Of a stretch of DNA of 64,000 nucleotides, positions 31,440 to 44,095 are shown piece after piece. Position 1 is the stretch's first letter. Every line of letters starts with the position of its first letter. Made by a program: the position numbers and the translations under genes. This stretch comes from Symsagittifera roscoffensis (taxonomy: Eukaryota; Xenacoelomorpha; Acoela; Convolutidae): assembly GCF_963678635.1 (NCBI RefSeq), contig NC_087068.1:39395649-39459648 (forward strand), in the 5' to 3' direction. The notes beneath the pieces were generated by a model, which made no database searches, had not been told where the DNA came from, and saw only the letters and a list, made by a program, of their open reading frames with translations.

Positions 31440-32240
31440 TGCTCTGTGGTTTTTTTATTCAGTCAATTTTTACCGATCGAAATAATAATTTTCAACAAAT
31501 GTTTTACACCCCATTAAAGATATCGACTTCTGGAGATCAAATGTAGAAGGTTATTTCACCTCCGATTTTTTTGTTAAGTTCAAATTTGCCATGTTCCGGA
31601 CTAAATTATGCGCGCGCTTATTCATAATGCTGAGAGAGCGTAACGCGAAATATTTAGGCATGATGGCGAATTATCCCGCACAACAAAATCGTTCCAAATT
31701 GAATTGAGGCTAGCTAATTGGTCCTATCAATTTCGTACAAGTCAAACTTTTTCACTTCGATATTGTTCAAAATGTAAAGGTTTTCAATATTTTCTTTTCC
31801 CAAAAACTATTCGCTATGAACTAAGGACAGTCGGAACATTCAAAGGACAGTTAATTTCAATATAGGTAGTATTTCTTTTAGCTTGACCTTTATAGTTCCG
31901 ACTTTCGTAAGGAAAGTAACGGAATATTTGTGCTCGGCGTGGGCTTGTTTCTTCAGACAATTTTCGACTTTTTAAGTAGCCAATTTGACGGGAATTTTTT
32001 AAAAATCATTCAGAAGTTATTGTTGTCCTGAGCTTAATTTTGAAAAAATATTTCACATGTGATCATTTTTTGTAAAGTTATTGGGGTATAAAGATTGCCA
32101 TTTCGGCCAATTGGGGACAATTAACGCGCGATATATTTCGCGCTGTTAACGCGTAAGCGGACATTTAGTCCGTCTTAGAAATTGTTCCAAATTGGTTGAA
32201 GGAAGCTTATTTGCCATAATTGATTCGTTACTAAGAGCGA
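31440..32240 (+). repeat. two tandemly placed, diverged dispersed-repeat copies
   Basis: 31440-31730 and 31965-32240 share the motif order seen at 1340-1555, including an AATT(A)-CGCG-rich centre and AAATTGTTCCAAATTG. Centres such as TAACGCGCGATATATTTCGCGCTGTTA are themselves close to palindromic in short pieces. No gene is seen. Confidence 0.55.
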
Positions 32241-33016
32241 AATCTATCATTTTGTGCATTTCATGGTGTGTAGGGAATTTTCGCAAAACTCCCAAACTTG
32301 AATGAAAGAAATTTAATTTTCAAATTTTTTTTTACAATTATTTTTTCATGTTATTACTGCTCCATAGTTCTTAAAAGACAGTAGAAACAATCAGGGCTTT
32401 GCCCTAATACGAGCAGTTTTGTTGATTTTTAAAACAAAATGCTTTTAAAAAAAACGCGAATTGATTCTTTTGAAAAAAAACTTGTGTAATGAACTTTGGC
32501 TGACTTAATTATAAAAACCAATTATTTTTTATTTGTGCTGATCATCGTAGATGTAGACGGTTTTTCTGATATGTTTTTTTCTGGAGTTTCAGGTTAATCT
32601 TGTATAAATAACCGGTAAAATATTCTGGGCTTTTTATAGGCCGTAGAAAAAATATTTGTTTTTATGACGGAATTTGGTTAAAAAAACGTAAGAGTGCGTC
32701 ACGATCACTTCCAAGTATTTGCAATTTGTTTTGGCCTTGAAGTAGCTACAACTGAAATCCAAAAAATCCAGTTGTCATTTAGTAAACTTACTGGAGAATT
32801 CACACTGAATTCCGCGATATGATAGCAGCTCAGCAAATTGAATCCATGACTAACAGATATAAAATTATTCGAACTTAAATTACTCGGATGTTAACTTCAA
32901 TCGATACAAACAAAGCACATGTTCCGACAAAAGTCAGGGCTGGGCAGAAAGCAAGTAGAGTAGAGCAAGGGATTCCATTCAGCCTGCTAATCATTGCATA
33001 TATCTTTTGCACCTGT
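32241..33016. other. gene-free stretch
   Basis: No coding region or repeat was recognised. Confidence 0.45.
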
Positions 33017-33894
33017 CTATATATTATTTAACGGGCGTTTCAAACGACATGTTGACACTGTGTTTTGCAACGTTTGTTTCGGCGGAGCCTCAAAACGGCC
33101 AGTTTGTCGTCTTGACTCCAATTCTTGAATTGTTAATTTTTTTAGGACAGTCCAAAATTTTGGCTTTTGGGCTCCAATTTGATCGTTCCAATCTCTGTTC
33201 CAGTTTTCGCACTTAATGGTCGATCGAATATCCACAGGGCGGTCAAACACGTTCCATAAATCCATTTGAATTGGACATGAAATCCAAAAATTCCAAGCAA
33301 TCGAAAAAATTTTTTCAATTTTTTTGCAAGAATTGATTTTTCCTTGGTTTTTTTCTTGACAATAAGGCAACGCTATGCTTATCTTGTTAACAGGTAAATA
33401 CGAGAGACTGAAAAGTTTTCTGGCAAAATCTTGAAATTTTTTGTGCGTTTTTTAATAGCAACTTAGTCCAAATTCTTGAATTTTTCGGTAGATGCATTGC
33501 GAAAAATGAAACCAGCATCCAAAAAGTGCCGAAGCATGGAAAATTTCTCGAATTGCTGGTATTACCCCAGTTTCATAATCGGTTACTATGGTGTCGGGCA
33601 TCACGGGAAAGCCGACTTTTCGTTGCATATTTTGGACAAAATTTTGAAAAAAAGTTTGTAAATTTTTTCGGTTTTTCCGGTCAAAAATCCCCAAACTGCA
33701 GGAACTTTCCAAGTATGAGCAGACCCGAAGATGGTGTAGATTTGAAGAGAAAGAGGTGGGGCAGTTTTGAAAGTTCCATTACGCAAAATTTTTTGGCTTC
33801 TCACCAAAAAATCAAGACCCTGTTTGGCACCAAAAATCAACATACCTTGACGTTGATAAAGTAGAAAATCTGACGATTCAGAATCTTTGTCCAC
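33017..33894 (-). pseudogene. second MULE-type transposase, degenerate
   Basis: Minus-strand frames 33894-33601, 33712-33452 and 33370-33017 follow in order. They show an N-G-T-F-K motif (where the family has D-G-T-F), a QIYTIFG--- segment, TDYETGVI-AI with the second catalytic Asp, GCWFHFSQCIYRKIQEFGL, then R-P-V-D-I-R-S-T-I-K-x-E-N-W-N, matching the R-T-x-N-x-x-E-x-W-N end of many MULE-like transposases. The first catalytic Asp is changed to Asn and there are at least two frameshifts. It belongs to a different subfamily from the copy at 21230-22656; no terminal repeats were found. Confidence 0.75.
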
Positions 33895-35700
33895 GTTCCT
33901 TCAAGTTTAGTATCTTCGAAAATTTTGGCGGCTTAAGTAAATTTTTGGTCCGTGTTCGTTGCATAGTTCACCAAATAGTATCGTAATTAAAGACCAAAAA
34001 TCGCTGATCTGATTCTTGTAATTTTTCGACATAATTTTTTAGCGGTATTGTATGATTTTTTGCGACATTTTCAATAAATTTTTCTCGGAATTTCATTTCG
34101 GACAATTGCTGTTCTGGCTCAAATTGATTGTTTAGAGATCCTGTTTTTCATTGAATTAATAATCATAATCAAGGAGAGTTTGGACGAGCAATTAGCTGAA
34201 AATTTCATAAGCACTTTTAGTGAAAAACTAAAGGGTCACATTGTTTAAGAGCCAAAAAAAACTTGGACAATGATAAATCTAACCTGTCATGGCATCGTTA
34301 GTATACGCAAAATGATCGCAAGAGCTACCAAGCTGACAAGTACGCCGTTTTTCAAACAGTTTCATGTGACAAATTATATTTTAATTATCATGGAATAATT
34401 ATCAAGTTTAAAAAAATGAACCTGCTCGCCCCTATTTCTTACATAAATTTTCACGTTATTTTGCCGTTTCAAAGATTATTTTTGGTATAATTTCCTATCG
34501 GCGACTGACTGACGTCAAATACCCAACTTCTACTTGTTGTTCACCGTCTTGACCTAGACAATTGATTGTCGGTCTGTTTAGAGGTCAACGAACGTGTTAC
34601 GGTTTTTGAATTATCAACCTAACGAATTTTTTTCGACTAAATGGGTATAATAAGCTCAGAGCTGGGTTTCGGAACCCCAGTCAACGTGGTTGTAACTAAA
34701 AAGTGGCTAAAAACAATGGCTAGAGTTCTTTAAGCCAAAAATTAAACAAAAGGTCCATTAGAGACGGATTGGTCTTTTCCTCGCCCTCAATTATCCTTGT
34801 TTCGAAAGAAATAATCACTTTGGAGTTAAAATCAAAAGTTCGGGCATTAAAGAAAAATAAAAATTGAAAATACATTGTGGGCGCCAGCCTTGGCTTCCGT
34901 GCATGAGGTTATTTCCTCAAATTTGATTATTTCCTCAAAATTGACTTTCCCGTTCCACTTGATTATGTCGATAGCCTGCTTATCGTCACAAGTGTCCAAT
35001 TTTTGTTGCTACTTACTGTTTTTTCAGCTACTCTTCTCGCCTGTCGATTCGGCTCTTCTGTCTTTTCGTTTTGGTAATACCCAATAATGACAATTTTATT
35101 TCTCAAAAATTGTGATTCGCAATTCGAAAACATGAAAATGGAAATTAAATAACAGATAACAGAAATTAAATGCTGCTTGCTCGGAGGGTTCGACTGTGAC
35201 CTTCTAATTGAGTGGCACGTACTCTAAGGACAGTGCCATTAATGTCCCAATTGAACGCATAATTGCGGTTATTGTCATCAGTAGTGATCCAGTGCCAATC
35301 TACAGAAATTAAGTAATTACGTCTCAAAATCAAGTTTATCTACATCAACTCAACTCATCTCCTTGTCTCATAAGTGACATTATACTAGTCTTCCTTGCCT
35401 TCCCAAGTTTATCATTAAAAAGCATTGAATTAAAAAAATTTTGATTTCTAACGTCATTGGTATGAAAAACGTCTTTTCCGCTCAGAATAACGCTTTTATC
35501 ATGTCTTTGTCCTTTTTTTCGACTTAAAGACCTGTAGCTATGCGAAGCACTGAAAAACTTACTTTTTTAAATAAATGTTCGAAGATCTCACCAGTTCCTC
35601 AAGAAGTTAATACTCGTCTTTACAGAAAAAAAAAACCAGCCAGTCTCAAATAAGTAAATATACTATCATATTTATTTTTGTTGCCTTGGTTCAAAATTAA
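33895..35700. other. gene-free stretch
   Basis: No convincing gene. The 70-aa frame at 34875-35087 has no recognisable features. Confidence 0.4.
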
Positions 35701-38700
35701 ACACACTGGACACTTCGAGTCATCAAAATAAACAATACTTTAGTTAACTCGGTGTTACAAACAATGGCCTGTATTCACAACTGGCGGCGAGACAAACGTT
35801 CTTTCCCATTGAATCAATTGGGTAATTTCCTTAGGACGGTTCCTTGGGCTGAGTCTTGCTCTGTCTTTCCACTGTAAAAGTCAGTAGGTGAAGGATTACT
35901 GCCATATTGTGATGATTTTCATCATTACTTTGTTCCATTTTAGTTTCCGACTTCATATCTTAGATTGCATCTGCATTCGGGTTTAGAAACCATGATGGTT
36001 TCATGAGTTCCAACTTCGTCACAACATCGTCACCAGGCTGTTCTTCAAATGGCTGTCCTATGAATCACACCCGAAGCACTCATATCCACTCAACATGGGC
36101 ACCGACAGTTCGACCACTCGTTCCGCCATGGTTACGCCCAGTCGCAGTGAATCAGACGTCAACACTTTTACCTCGCGGATTCTTTCGACCCGATCGTATT
36201 CTTTCGGCCCTAAAAGTCGAAGTATGTGTCCCTCGCATTTTCATTGACAAATGGATTATAGGCTGTTGCTGGCACACTTGACACATATTAAGACCTGCGC
36301 TTCCCCAACGTAAAATATTATTCAGAGTTCTGGCTCTATTCCAACATTTCATGGCTCACTCTCAGTTACCTGTTCGAACACCTCCTAACTTCTTCCAACT
36401 TCTGGCAACTATCCATTTGCTTTAACTCTTTAGTGGGTAAAATTAGCTGCATGTCTTAGCAGAGCTCCGGTAGTTCTCTGGGCAAAGTCACTTTTCGGTT
36501 TAAGTCTCCTCGTTGTTAAGTTTTCAGACATTGTTTCAGAACAGGAAGCGAGTTTCGCTCTACTATAAATCTCTCGAAGCAGAGGACATCTTTTGATTTT
36601 GCCCAGCCCACTGTAGAATTGCGCAGGACCATAGTATTTTGTAGGGTTTTCATTAACTTTAGTTGCTGCTCTTTTGACTTTGTCTCTTCCTCGGTTTCAT
36701 TTTTCCCCCATCAAGCACCACATCAACCTCACTTATAACTCCGAATGCTCACTGGTATGCAGTCACTGGTAATGGAGTGCGCATTGCTACATCGAGATGT
36801 TTCTGGGAACCGTTCTCCAGGAATATTTCAACAATTCTTTCAGGTCTTTCTGGCTGACGTCTGATGTCATCACAATCTTTTGTTTTCAATTTTGTTCCCG
36901 CCACTAACTCTCTTTGATGCTCCTCTATGGCTTTCTTGGAGTCTCAAGCCCTGAGCTGTCGCCTCGTGGATTTTCTGACCTTTAAGTTTTCCTTTTAGCC
37001 ACATGCAGGGTCACCGATATGAACTAAGTCAGTTACCTTTTCTAATCCGCAATACCCTTTCTAATCTGCATCGGTTGAGTCGAGGATTTCCTTATCGAGT
37101 TTCGTCAGCTAGTGTTTTCTCCTTAATTTTGAATCAGGACAGTGACGAATTTATTCCTGTCAGCAAGACAACAGTTTTTCTTTCTCTTTTTCCATTCTGT
37201 TTAGTATTCCACACTCTCCTGTCTGCTTTCACCACGAATAGACGTTTTAGTTAAAGCAGCTCCGCTGAGCAACATTTATTTTGCTTTAGGCATCACAGCG
37301 TTCGTGTTGACTTTACTATTGAACTTTCCCACCATCAATTTACACTTCCGCAATATTTTTCTGACTCATGTGACTGGGTGTTTTTCTCCATGGGTTTCTC
37401 ACGGGCACTGACCATCAGACTCCCCGGGCTCCATCATTTTTTAAAAATTTTTGCTCAGCCAATTCAAGCCTAACGTCATCAAGTGTTGAATTCCGTAGTT
37501 CTTTATCGCGTTCCAAGTTCTTTCCATGAAAGCAACCCTCAGTGTCTCTTCTACCTTTCTGCTAATAGGCGAATCGATGAGTATTTTTTGCTCATTCTTC
37601 ATCAGAGACTCTTCTAGCAGCAGGGAAACCGGTCCTGCTGGGGATTAAATTACTGGGAACTCCTTTGTAGGCGACGCGTAAGATGATGGTGTCATCAAAA
37701 TAAGAGGCTCTTCTACCTGATTCAAGTCATCTATTTGTTCCGTATGGTCTAATTTAAACTCCGTTAGATGCCTTTCTAACGCTCCTAGTTCCACCTCAGA
37801 AATTTTTCTGGTGGGAAAATATCCTTCTCTATCCATGAGGTTGTCTTCCATCCGATCATCTCCTGTCGCTTACCCTTGGCCTTTATTTCTTTTGTCTGGC
37901 TTCGGTACAGATACAGAGGATCGTTGGCGCACATCGTCACCTGAGTTTGGATGGGCTGGTACAGTTAGTTGACCCTCTCGCTGTAGAATAATACATCCCA
38001 TACGAATAGCGACACTGATTCCTCGCCCTGCGTTGCCTTACCTCAATCTCTGCGTATGTGCTTCCCCCTATTTTTGTCCTCACTTCTAGGAATATCACTC
38101 TTTCCAATTTGAGCCCGTTTAGTCTGAATCTATATTCTGACTGATATTGCATCTAGTTTCCACAAACTCTGGCTTCCTCGACAGAAGAGCTTTGACTTTT
38201 TGGCGACGCCCAGTTCTCTGGGAATGCAAGTTGGATGCAGGCCTGTGCGGCTACACTCCGCATGATAAAGCGTATCTCTATCCTTTGCTCCATCGTATCA
38301 ATGGTTTTTCAACGTTGCCAGAGGCGCTAATGCGAAGTGCATCAACCGGTGAACCCCTTTGCAACTGCTTTGTACGAATCAAAGGGTATCGTGGAAAATT
38401 TACAGGCAATGGTTCCCAACCAGTTGACCATGTTTTTTGGTCGAATCGGATATGTTCCATGTCTTCACCGCTCGTTTGATTTCTGAAGTTGCTGTTGAAG
38501 ATCAACAGAACCAAGCCATGCACCGCTTATCTTCAAAAAACCACGTCTTTACTGGAGAACTCCCTCAGTTCTTGCTGTTCGCTGCATTTCACATCGACAA
38601 ATCCACCATTGATACCAATTTGAAATATACTACGGAGTTTCAGGCGCTCGCATTTCATTGCCGAAGAAGACGTGTGCCATTACTGTCACGGTTCATCTTA

Positions 38701-38870
38701 AACCAAAGAATAGGGCTAGAATATCGATAAGCATGATCAGCGTCAAATCCGTTAACAGCGGCATGCTTTTACCTTCTGTTATATTTTCCCTGGTCGTTAC
38801 GTGCTTGTCTTTTTTCCGTAATGATCGGTTCTGCTGCAATTGGTTTTGCATCAGCAAAATCCTTTTGATT
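35701..38870. other. higher-GC region, possibly an unrecognised decayed retroelement
   Basis: This 3.2-kb block is visibly richer in GC than its flanks and carries short open frames mainly on the minus strand (38523-38278, 38152-37937, 37851-37645, 36352-36152). One has a CQVCQQ motif near 36283, reminiscent of the cysteine pair of an integrase zinc-binding domain, and none has a domain I can name with confidence. Base composition and stop density suggest a dead mobile element read right to left. Treat the assignment as a guess. Confidence 0.3.
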
Positions 38871-38894
38871 TAAAAAACACCCGCATCGAATTTA

Positions 38895-39175
38895 GGTGTA
38901 AGTAATCGATTATAACGGATTATTATGACAATTTTTTGACAATTATAATTGATTATACTTTTCAAAATTTGGTGTTTAAATGATTTATAATTGATGATAA
39001 TCGTGACATTTTCCAAGAGGTTATAATCTCTTATAATTGATTATAGTTCTTACTAAAAAACCCTTAAAATCAAGTACAATTTTTGACAAAATAAGAGATT
39101 AAATTCGATTATAATCGATTATAATCTCCTATTTTGCCAAAAATTGTCAATTCAAAACTATATTTGAATTATATT
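38895..39175. repeat. AT-rich palindromic repeat (ATTATAATCGATTATAATC type)
   Basis: Variants of TTATAATCGATTATAA and TTATAATTGATTATA occur repeatedly (about 38905, 38945, 38985, 39025, 39040, 39108). Related tracts lie at 41440-41560, 41870-42060 and 54190-54375. Confidence 0.7.
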
Positions 39176-39979
39176 TTATGGGTTATTATTTTTGTGTCAA
39201 CACTTTAGTCCATCTGAACACGAAGTTTTACCACGAAACAAAAGTTTCATAGAGATCCTTTTATAATAGTGGAAAGATTCTTGCGGTAGATGAAATATAA
39301 TTCTTGCGAATCCAAAGCGATTAGATAAGTTAAATGAAGTACCGGCGATGAGATGTATAGAACCTCTGACAGTTCTAAAGTGTTTTGTTACAACATACTG
39401 GAGTTACAATTACATCGAAGAAGTGCTATCGGAATCTATTTTATGGCTTTTGTCTACGGGTTTGAGTCTACGAACTTAAAAATTGGAAAAAAATATGCTC
39501 CCCCTGTTCGTTTAATTATAGTTTCATTTTATTTAGTTAGTTTGCAAAAAAATGTGCAAGAAAATTGATTTGAAACTCTATAACGGCTCAACAGTGCACT
39601 GGATAGGCGCACAATTTTGTGTCTGTATGTACCTGGGTTCCAGAGAAAAATCTCTAAACATGTTAAAATTTTGTCGGAACGATCAAAGAAAATGAAAGAA
39701 ACAAAAGAAGAAAAAAAGGGACCGTCCTTGTTGCGGAATCCGCTTGCAGTTCACAAAATGTACAGTTTTGCCTCGTAATGAAATTGAAACAAATTAAAAT
39801 AGACATGAATGAGTTTGACCTACCCAAGTACAGATTATGTATGTGAAGAAAGCTTCTGGAAAAAGTCAGCATTGATCTTACTAATTTCAACAGATGAATT
39901 AAGCGATGAGACATCGCGCTGGTGCCGCCAATCTGGCGTATCCTTTGCCTCTGCGATATGGAAAACTCATGATTTTGAC
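39176..39979. other. gene-free stretch
   Basis: No supported coding region; open frames are short and unrecognised. Confidence 0.45.
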
Positions 39980-40285
39980 CAGGGGCGGTATTTTGAAAAC
40001 TTTGTCGACCTTTTTTTTAAATTGATTTTCTGAGCTCTTCCCAAGCACTACAATGACCCTGTTTTGGCCAAAATCTCTGCGCCGCAGGCAAAATTTTGAA
40101 AAAACAGGCCAAAAAAGGCGTTTTAAGGCACTTTTTGGAAAATTTTAACCAAAAAATCGCCTTTTTTTTCTACAAATGGTGGAGTACAATGGGGGAGGGT
40201 CGTCAGGGGGTCGAATTACTGCCCTGAGAGGGTGAAGTGGTGTCCTCCCCCTCCCCCCCCCCCCCCCCCGCTAAATCCGCCCCTG
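39980..40285. mobile_element. hAT-like MITE
   Basis: It starts CAGGGGCGGTATTTT and ends CTAAATCCGCCCCTG, so the terminal inverted repeat begins with nine perfect bases, CAGGGGCGG, a common hAT terminus. The flanking octamers ATTTTGAC (39972-39979) and TTTTTGAA (40286-40293) match at six of eight positions, as expected for an old 8-bp hAT duplication. The 306-bp interior is non-coding and includes a C17 run at 40253-40269. Confidence 0.7.
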
Positions 40286-40718
40286 TTTTTGAACAATAAC
40301 TGATCATCCACCGAGAATTACATTTTACTACTACTAATTATACTACTACTTCTGCCTTGTTGTTGTCATTTTGTTAAGATTCAATTGTTGGTCAAAAAAT
40401 CAACTGAGCTGTCGGTAAAATATCAGACAACTCAAGTTAGTCCAACTCCACAAGAAAGGCTGCAAAAAAGTCTAACAAGACTGCAAAGGTTTTTGTTATT
40501 ACTCTATGGCTTGCAAAGCCAAGCAAAATTATGTCTTGAGCATTAGTCTGAAAGAACATGATACTGATTTACTTGTAAGCTCACGGCTCATCATCAATGC
40601 TTACGCTTGCTATTAGCCAGCATTATTAAACCGGAATAGACTTTTTTCGGGAGAACAATTAGTCTCACAAAATCACTTAAATCATTTTACCTTTGGCTCA
40701 CACAAACTCAAAAGTCAG

Positions 40719-40800
40719 ATGGTACTCGGCGCAAGTGGCGAAAAGGTTACGCACACGTCTATAAAGACAACGGAAATGGTTCGAATCCGGCAAGGATCTT
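40719..40800 (+). repeat. tRNA-derived SINE-like head
   Basis: A canonical B box (GGTTCGAATCC, 40778-40788) lies 38 bases after an A-box-like CGGCGCAAGTGGCG (40727-40740), followed by T8. The cloverleaf does not fold cleanly, so it is a SINE head or a tRNA pseudogene. The T8 tail resembles the pieces at 880-1010. Confidence 0.55.
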
Positions 40801-41067
40801 TTTTTTATGAGCGGAAAACTGTCCACCCGTCAAAAAATTTATGTCAGACTTTTGATTGTCTGCTTTTTTGTCGGCTTAGTCAACTCAGCACCAAATGGGC
40901 GTAAACTTTTGCCATTTTCAACTCGAAACTAAAAATAGTGTATTCCAGTTTCGGGCAAGTAATTGAATTCCAAGAAGTTTTGCCTATTTTGTTTGCATTT
41001 TTTTTCAACCTGTTCATTTACATTTTTCAAGGTTGTTTTTTTTAAATTCAAGGATTGTTCTGAGCAT

Positions 41068-41340
41068 TTAGTGCAGCGGTAGCAGCCATGCTTGAGACGA
41101 AACATTTCAGGAATTCTATTTCAATCGAGACCTGTTTTCCTGTTTTTTGTCAAAACTGAAAATTTTTGAAAATTCGGCCTTCCTGTCTGCTATTTTTGTC
41201 GACTAAGGGTTCCCCAGAAAGGTTTGGTTTCTCTTTAGCATTTTGAAAGCTCTCTGTAAGTAAAGTTTCTAATGATGCAGGTAATTTTGTTTCAGGAGTT
41301 CTCTCCTTTTTTGCGACTTTTATCTGCTGGTTATTTTTAT
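41068..41340 (+). repeat. second SINE-like copy with shared tail
   Basis: A-box-like TTAGTGCAGCGGTAGC at 41069-41084 and a weak B box (TTTCAATCGAGACC) near 41120. The tail at 41250-41295 (TTGAAAGCT, then GTTTCTAATGATGCAGGTAA) matches 1057-1125, tying the two SINE loci together. Confidence 0.5.
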
Positions 41341-41439
41341 CTGCTGGATTTGTCTTTTCATTTGCTGACCGCACTAAAGTTTTATAGATAATCATCAAAT
41401 ATATTATGTTTTTGTTGTCAGACTCCACAAAAATTAAAA

Positions 41440-42060
41440 AGCAACCGATTAAAATTAATTAAAAAGGATTTTAATCTAATTTTTGAGATATCAATATAAT
41501 CCATTTTAATCGATTACAATCGATTACAATGGATTATTTGAATTTGTTAGTTTGAATTTCTCAACACTTTGCACTGTTTTTACAGATTCGCAGTTGTTTT
41601 TGATTTATCGCACGCTTTATTAGAAAATTGCAAAATGACACTTACTTTAGCTACCAAAATTGTAATCATGTTTTTAACTGGAGCGTGGTGTGGGTATGGA
41701 GGGGGAATTGGGGGCGTGAAAGTTGGTAATGGGATATACGTGGATGAACATGTTCGTTCGGGTTTCAGTTCTGCAGTTACCGCCACAAAAAGAACCCTAA
41801 AAATTTCATGTGCAAAAAAAAAATTAAATTTCGTGGTTTTTATGCACAAAAAAGTTGGGTTTATTGTAATAAAAATGGAGTATAATCAATTATAATGGAT
41901 TGTAATGTTTTTTGAATTTTGAAAACAATTCATTGAAGTCCCCTAAAAGTCTATTTTCGTAGTTGGATGGGTCATGAAATCAATTATATGGGTTAAGTCT
42001 TTTGCGGATATAATCCATTATAACCAGTTATTCTCATAATCATAATCATACAACTCTCTA
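41440..42060. repeat. scattered AT-rich palindromic tracts flanking an unassigned open frame
   Basis: TTTTAATCGATTACAATCGATTACAATGG lies at about 41507-41535 (in pieces), and TATAATCAATTATAATGGATT at 41881-41900 with more near 42000. Between them a 108-aa frame (41569-41895) follows a possible splice acceptor at 41585; it has a hydrophobic start and a glycine-rich centre but no recognisable family. Confidence 0.4.
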
Positions 42061-42565
42061 TCGCAAATGATGCAAAACTTCGCTTCGCCTCTCTTTAAAA
42101 AATGTTATATCAGTTCCCTCATGTTGATTTTTTTTCTTGAAATTTTTTCTAGAATTTTAAATTAAGATTACTTGTTAAGAGTTTCATAATCAACAAGTAA
42201 ATAAAAAAAAACATATTTATCGAAAACAATTCATTGACTTAGTATTTTAATTGCTGACAAAAGAAACTGGTTGAAAATTGTTATTAGTTCGTCTAGATAG
42301 TCTCTGAATTGTTCCTGTACATTTTTTGTTCGACCTGATACTGACTACCCTGGTTTGCAAATAGTTTCTTGTTCTGTCTTTGAAATGTGATAGTAAAATT
42401 GCTAACCAAATCTTCTCCGGAGTTTTTAGATTTTAGTTTCGGCCCTTCCGTGTTAAAATTGACCACTAGCTTAGTAAAATTTCACACTTTATTTTTGTAA
42501 GCATTATTCGTCAGAAGACGATTTACGTTTGTTATTTTCGATATTTAAAATGTCTTTTTTTCATT

Positions 42566-42960
42566 GCAGAGTAGGAATGAAAATCTATGACCTGATTGTA
42601 CAGAACTTCATCCTTTTGATTTCATCACTTGGAGTTGCTGCACTATTTGTTATAGTTTCATTCACCAAAATTTTAGATGGTAATGTTCCGGCCTTCATTC
42701 ATTCGACGTGTCGCTACCAAGACAAGCCTTGTCAGTTGCTGTTTCGTCATCGTTTTAATTGTCGCTGGCATTATTGGCGCTGGATTTTTTTTGGAGACTG
42801 ATTATTGGTTTGAGGATTTCCTATGTTGCACCAATCATCGTGATGACCTTTTTCTTTGCGTCCAGAGATCTTGCATTTTTGACATTCAAAGTGAAGATAT
42901 CTGAAGCAAGATTTTTTACACCTTCCCACAGTTTAAAGCCATCTATTGTCGATTTTTAAG
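42566..42960 (+). pseudogene. fragment of a multi-pass membrane protein, unrecognised
   Basis: A good splice acceptor (TTTTTTTCATTGCAG) ends at 42570. The frame after it encodes a hydrophobic helix (NFILLISSLGVAALFVIVSF). Two further helices follow in other frames: TSLVSCCFVIVLIVAGIIGAG (frame of 42677-42904) and ISYVAPIIVMTFFFASRDLA (frame of 42759-42959). Three membrane segments in three frames within 400 bp suggest a frameshifted gene piece or very short introns (a GT at 42680 is possible). The family was not identified. Confidence 0.35.
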
Positions 42961-43700
42961 ATTAGTCCGCCAGCTTTTGCTCTTGTTCTTCAATATTAAT
43001 CCTCCCAAAAACACGTGCATATTCTATGTTATTTTATTCTCTTGTTTTCTACTACAATTGTTTTGAAATTATCAGCGTGTTTTTTTGAAGAAAATGTTCT
43101 GTAACATATGTATCTTTACTCAATGCATGTAAAGTTATTCAGAAAATAATGCGCTTTCTAATTTCTGTGCTATCAATTTTACACGAGCTGGCTTAGACCA
43201 CTTCTTAAAATAGCTAGTTAATTGCCGTGCATGAGTTGGTTATCTAATGTACATGAGTTGGTTAAATTACTTATATGAAACCTCAATTAAAAAGTCGACA
43301 TAAAAAAAAATTCCTGAGGCGTAACAAATTTGGCCTCCGTCCAAAATGGTGGTTTTAAAAATCCGCAGAACTTCATCGATATGAATAGCTGGCGCAAAAA
43401 AGGTTCGACTCACTTTTTCTTAAGAACGCATCACAGCAAAAACTTCCGCGCGTGCCAGAGAAAGTCAGATTTCTCTATTGTTATTGCACTACATAAGCAA
43501 ATATCACGCAATGAGGTTTCATGGACAAAAAACGATTATAAAAGATTTTCAAGGTCTGTTTCAATAAATTTCTGAACTTTGAAATTGAATGTACGAAACT
43601 TGAACGTTGCAATCGCTAAGCAGTGTTTTACATTCGGCTACAGCAAAAAGTTTACTTAACTGGTCTAATTTTTTTTCACATGGTGCAGGAAACGGCGTTG
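42961..43700. other. gene-free stretch left of the gypsy array
   Basis: No coding region supported. Confidence 0.45.
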
Positions 43701-43745
43701 CGGTAGGAAAAAACGCTGGGGAATACGGCATTTTGGCCAAGCAAG
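43701..43745 (+). pseudogene. array copy 0 scrap
   Basis: CGGTAGG through GGCCAAGCAAG equals unit positions 45128-45173 with one A/G change, then jumps straight to the unit junction sequence, so about 3.8 kb is missing. Confidence 0.85.
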
Positions 43746-44095
43746 TGATCAAAGATCAACCAGATGCGGCGAACGTACTATAGCAAGCATAAAGAACTTC
43801 GTTCTTACATACACGAAAGAGAAAAGTCACGGAAACTTAGAAAAAATATTTAAAAAGTACGATTTGTACCAAACGCTTCAATGAAAATGTCGCCATTCGA
43901 GACACACCATGGCGCAACTTCACCAAAAAACCGTCGCATCCAAATCTAAATTCGAATATTGTTTTACGGAAAACATCTGCATGTTTAGACACCGAGGAGG
44001 CGAAGGCTCAGAAGATGCCATACCCTGCTAAGACCAATTGAAACAGGCGGTCAGATGTGGAATATGATCAAGTGAATTAGAACCATCCACTTCGG

